8,209 bases of DNA, from assembly GCA_944333305.1 (NCBI GenBank), contig CALVKV010000058.1, forward strand, positions 1-8,209, read 5' to 3'. Below the pieces are notes generated by a model. It ran no database searches. It had not been told where the DNA came from and saw only the letters and a list, made by a program, of their open reading frames with translations. This stretch comes from an uncultured Bacilli bacterium (lineage in GTDB: Bacteria; Bacillota_I; Bacilli_A; RF39; UBA660). The position numbers and the translations under genes were made by a program. Numbering within the stretch: position 1 is the stretch's first letter; every line of letters begins with the position of its first letter. Positions 6,045-8,209 of the stretch are shown in pieces.

Positions 6045-7029
6045 TTCCTTTAGGAAAAGTAATAGTAACTTTAGTATACTTTAAATAAACTGACTCTATT
6101 TTTATATCAAGGCCTAGTTTATCACATAATTTTTTAGTAAGATAAAGACCTATACCACTAGAGTTTTTCTTAGTCCTATTACTACCTGTAAAGCCTTTCT
6201 CAAAGACTTTAGATAAGTCACTTTCTTTTATTCCTACACCATTATCATATATTTCTAGTTTTATATTATTCTTATTATTAATACCTTTAATTCTAATAAG
6301 ACGATTCTTTTTATTTTGATATTTTAAAGAATTACTAAGGATTTGACTTATAATAAAATTTAACCATTTAATATCAGTGTAAACTTTCAAGTTATCTAAA
6401 TCGTTTACTTCTACTTTAAATGAATAATTAAGTAAATAATTCTTATATTCTAAAAGAACAGGATGAACTAAGTCTATTAAAGAGACTTCTTTAATAAAAT
6501 AGTCTTTTTCTACAACATCACTTTTAGAGAAAAAGAGCATTTTATCTACTAATCTACTAATTTTTAAGACTTCTTCTTTTATTTTCTTATCACTATTATT
6601 ATCTGCATATAGAGATAATGCAGAAATAGGTGTTTTAATATCGTGTATAAAACTATCTAAAAAGTCAAGATATTCATTCTTAGAATTTTCTACTTCACTT
6701 AATTTATCATTTAAAGATTTACAAGATTTATCTAAAGCATAGTAATAGGCTCTATTCTCTAAATTTTTAGGTTTTTTTATTACTTCTTTAATTAGATATT
6801 TTTCATCTAGAGAATCCACTAAATTGACTATTTTCTTATATCTTTTTTTAATAATTAAATAATTAGATATTAAAGATATAAATATAAAAAGAATAATAAG
6901 TATTGCGAGTAAAATAACAACACTAGAATCAATACCTATTAGCAGTAGATAAATACTAAGTAATAAAGTAAAAATTAAGCTAATTATGATAAAAAATATC
7001 TTTTCTTCTAAATACTCTAAAAATATCAT
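6025..7029 (-). CDS. Sensor histidine kinase, intramembrane-sensing (BceS-like) type
   Basis: The protein has 334 residues. Two hydrophobic helices (about 11-32 and 37-60) are joined by only four or five residues (GIDSS), so there is almost no external sensor domain. This is the hallmark of intramembrane-sensing kinases such as BceS, which usually read out cell-envelope or antimicrobial-peptide stress through a partner transporter. A cytoplasmic coiled linker follows, then the H-box SFIHDIKTPISAL with phosphoacceptor H129, the N-box ILSNSLKYQ (N233), G1 DNGVGI (262-267), F-box VFEKGFTG (275-282) and G2 SSGIGLYL (290-297). All catalytic elements are present. The start ATG overlaps the regulator stop as ATGA, so the pair is translationally coupled. 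No BceAB-type transporter lies in the window; downstream is convergent uvsE. The signal is inferred only from kinase architecture. Confidence 0.9.
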   Translation of the reverse strand: MIFLEYLEEKIFFIIISLIFTLLLSIYLLLIGIDSSVVILLAILIILFIFISLISNYLIIKKRYKKIVNLVDSLDEKYLIKEVIKKPKNLENRAYYYALDKSCKSLNDKLSEVENSKNEYLDFLDSFIHDIKTPISALSLYADNNSDKKIKEEVLKISRLVDKMLFFSKSDVVEKDYFIKEVSLIDLVHPVLLEYKNYLLNYSFKVEVNDLDNLKVYTDIKWLNFIISQILSNSLKYQNKKNRLIRIKGINNKNNIKLEIYDNGVGIKESDLSKVFEKGFTGSNRTKKNSSGIGLYLTKKLCDKLGLDIKIESVYLKYTKVTITFPKGNYFLTK

Positions 7030-7688
7030 AACTTATAACCAACACCTCTTACTGTCTTAATAAAGTCATCAAGACCTATATCTCTTAATTTATTTCTTAA
7101 TCTATTAATATTTACTATTAAGATATTCTCATCTAAATAAAACTGATCATTCCATAAATATTCTATTAACATATCCTTACTTAAGATATTAGGATAATTT
7201 AAGAATAAATAATACATTAGTAAAAATTCGTTTCTAGTTAGTTCTATTTCTTTATCTTGATATTTAAGTTTAGACAAATGTAAATCCAATACTACCCCAT
7301 TTACTACTAGGTCTTTATGATTTTTAGGATTAACTTCATCTAAACATCTTCTAATTTTAAGTAACAATAATTCTTTGTTATATGGTTTAGTGATAAAGTC
7401 ATAGCCACCACTTTTGAGGCTTTTAAGTTCATCTTCTATAGTATTTCTACTAGTTACAAAAATAACAGGTTTAGATGTAACTTTTTTAATCATTTTAATT
7501 ACTTCATAGCCACTTGTATTAGGTAAATTAATATCAAGTAAAATTAGATCAGGTTTTATATTTTCTATAACTTTCTCTATATTAAGAAAATCTGTGGTAT
7601 TACTAACCGCATAATTGTTATTAGTTAAAAGAATAGATAACTCTTCTCTAATTACTTTATCGTCTTCTATGATTAATATTTTTTCCAT
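7026..7688 (-). CDS. OmpR/PhoB-family response regulator
   Basis: The regulator has 220 residues. Its receiver domain (1-115) carries the acidic pocket E8-D9-D10, phosphoacceptor D52 (LILLDINLP), the switch T79 (FVTSR) and K101 (TKPY). The C-terminal winged-helix DNA-binding domain (about 125-220) shows LTRNEFLLMYYLF, the recognition-helix region VNINRLRNKL and the family's closing TVRGVGYKL. It should be phosphorylated by the kinase encoded immediately downstream (ATGA overlap) and control promoters not identifiable here. The ATG at 7688 has a weak SD-like AAGAGAAAAT. The start lies 32 nt inside the preceding gene, so expression probably depends on ribosomes arriving from that gene. Length and motifs are normal for the family, and nothing appears truncated. 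Confidence 0.93.
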   Translation of the reverse strand: MEKILIIEDDKVIREELSILLTNNNYAVSNTTDFLNIEKVIENIKPDLILLDINLPNTSGYEVIKMIKKVTSKPVIFVTSRNTIEDELKSLKSGGYDFITKPYNKELLLLKIRRCLDEVNPKNHKDLVVNGVVLDLHLSKLKYQDKEIELTRNEFLLMYYLFLNYPNILSKDMLIEYLWNDQFYLDENILIVNINRLRNKLRDIGLDDFIKTVRGVGYKL

Positions 7689-8058
7689 TATTTTCTCTTA
7701 CTTTCTTTAATTTTTTAAAGGAAATCGCTGGAGAATCATATGAAGTATCTTTTATACTTTCATAATCTACATATAAAAGTCCTTCATTATCATCAAAAGG
7801 AATAGTGTCTCTTAAAATACCACAGCCATTACGAAATTCTCCTAAGACATTAACTTCATTATATTTTTCTTTTAAGCTTTTTTCATCTTTAATAGTATCT
7901 ATATCGACATAACCACTACCTACTTTAATTAATAAGGCATTTTCTTTATAAGGAACACTGGTAACATCAGTGCCAAATTTTCCTGGTCTAAATTCTTTTC
8001 TTACTGTTGTTTTTTGATAAATGTCTCCTATACATAGAGAAGTCACTTTAATGTTCAT
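7657..8058 (-). CDS. Hypothetical protein, 133 aa, first gene of the two-component operon
   Basis: I do not recognise this protein. It appears rich in short beta strands (MNIKVTSLCIGDIY, NALLIKVGSGYVDI, EGLLYVDYESI) with loops holding G, D and P, and ends in a basic tail (FKKLKKVR...NHRRR). It has two cysteines, no signal peptide and no membrane helix. The longer reading from a GTG at 8067 is unlikely: the SD (GGAG) would abut that codon, but it lies 8-9 nt before the ATG at 8058, and the promoter at 8078-8106 would start RNA near 8071. Its last ten or so codons are also read in another frame as the start of the response regulator. As promoter-proximal gene of the operon it could be tied to the signalling system, but nothing in the sequence proves that. 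Confidence 0.75.
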   Translation of the reverse strand: MNIKVTSLCIGDIYQKTTVRKEFRPGKFGTDVTSVPYKENALLIKVGSGYVDIDTIKDEKSLKEKYNEVNVLGEFRNGCGILRDTIPFDDNEGLLYVDYESIKDTSYDSPAISFKKLKKVRENNGKNINHRRR

Positions 8059-8077
8059 ATTTATCACTCCAATATTT

Positions 8078-8106
8078 ATTTTATAGAGGTAAAACTATTT
8101 AGTCAA
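8078..8106 (-). promoter_or_regulatory. Predicted sigma-A promoter of the two-component operon
   Basis: TTGACT (8101-8106, 5/6) and TAAAAT (8078-8083, 5/6) on the minus strand are spaced exactly 17 bp apart. RNA would begin near 8071, leaving about 12 nt before the ATG at 8058, just enough for the GGAG SD. The -35 is identical to that of the 5031-5058 promoter. The remaining bases to 8209 hold no supportable gene. Confidence 0.65.
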
Positions 8107-8209
8107 TATTAAAGTATTTTGAGTTTAGTTTCTTTACGAAAAAGTTTTTTAAAAACACCACCACTTTATATCAATTTATAGTAATGTATAAAATCATATA
8201 GATAATCAT

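Noticed and set aside
8059..8067. Upstream GTG (8067) for the 133-aa hypothetical gene
   Set aside because: The GGAG SD directly abuts this GTG but is correctly placed for the ATG at 8058, which also fits the predicted RNA start.
8131..8156. Near-palindromic A/T runs resembling a terminator
   Set aside because: The runs of T and A on either side have no loop and no G-C stem. They look like compositional noise.
8166..8209. Possible 3' end of another minus-strand gene at the right edge
   Set aside because: Two frames stay open for 12-13 codons before TGA (8171-8173) or TAA (8166-8168). The stretch is too short to tell a gene end from chance in AT-rich DNA.
1..8209. Alternative genetic code (TGA as Trp)
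   Set aside because: Trp residues in conserved genes are encoded by TGG, and TGA closes the response regulator exactly after its family-typical GVGYKL end.

Overview
The window is strongly AT-rich DNA. Its codon use is standard: Trp is TGG, and TGA is a true stop that closes two ORFs. Shine-Dalgarno (SD) sites are strong (AAGGAGG-like) and promoters are of sigma-A type. The gene families (HelD-type RNA polymerase helicase, UvsE, an intramembrane-sensing histidine kinase with an OmpR-type regulator) point to a low-GC member of the Bacillota, class Bacilli. An uncultured gut or Mollicutes-related lineage that keeps the standard code is plausible. The species cannot be named from this sequence.

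Layout from right to left, following the mostly minus-strand transcription. (1) 8106-6025: a near-consensus promoter (8078-8106) drives an unknown 133-aa gene, an OmpR-family response regulator and a two-helix histidine kinase, all overlapping in series. (2) 6035-5091: uvsE, a UV-damage endonuclease, is the only plus-strand gene. Its stop overlaps the kinase stop tail to tail. (3) 5058-3562: a consensus promoter divergent from uvsE drives two unknown genes (127 and 346 aa). The second has a faint resemblance to SGNH hydrolases without the catalytic signature. (4) 3548-937: a promoter, a leader of about 100 nt with a hairpin plus U-rich tract and a possible 11-codon Phe-rich upstream ORF, then helD, then a Gre-type transcript-cleavage factor with an unusual tip. 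The last two genes overlap by 8 nt. (5) 909-44: an extended -10 promoter, an unknown 140-aa gene and a pyridoxamine-phosphate-oxidase-like flavin-fold protein, joined by a GTGA stop/start overlap and closed by a weak terminator. At the left edge an SD sequence announces another minus-strand gene outside the window.

The most notable unit is region 4. HelD and Gre proteins both reach the RNA polymerase active site through the secondary channel, and here they are translationally coupled behind what may be an attenuating leader. No mobile element, CRISPR array, tRNA or rRNA was seen, and no intergenic gap exceeds about 155 bp.
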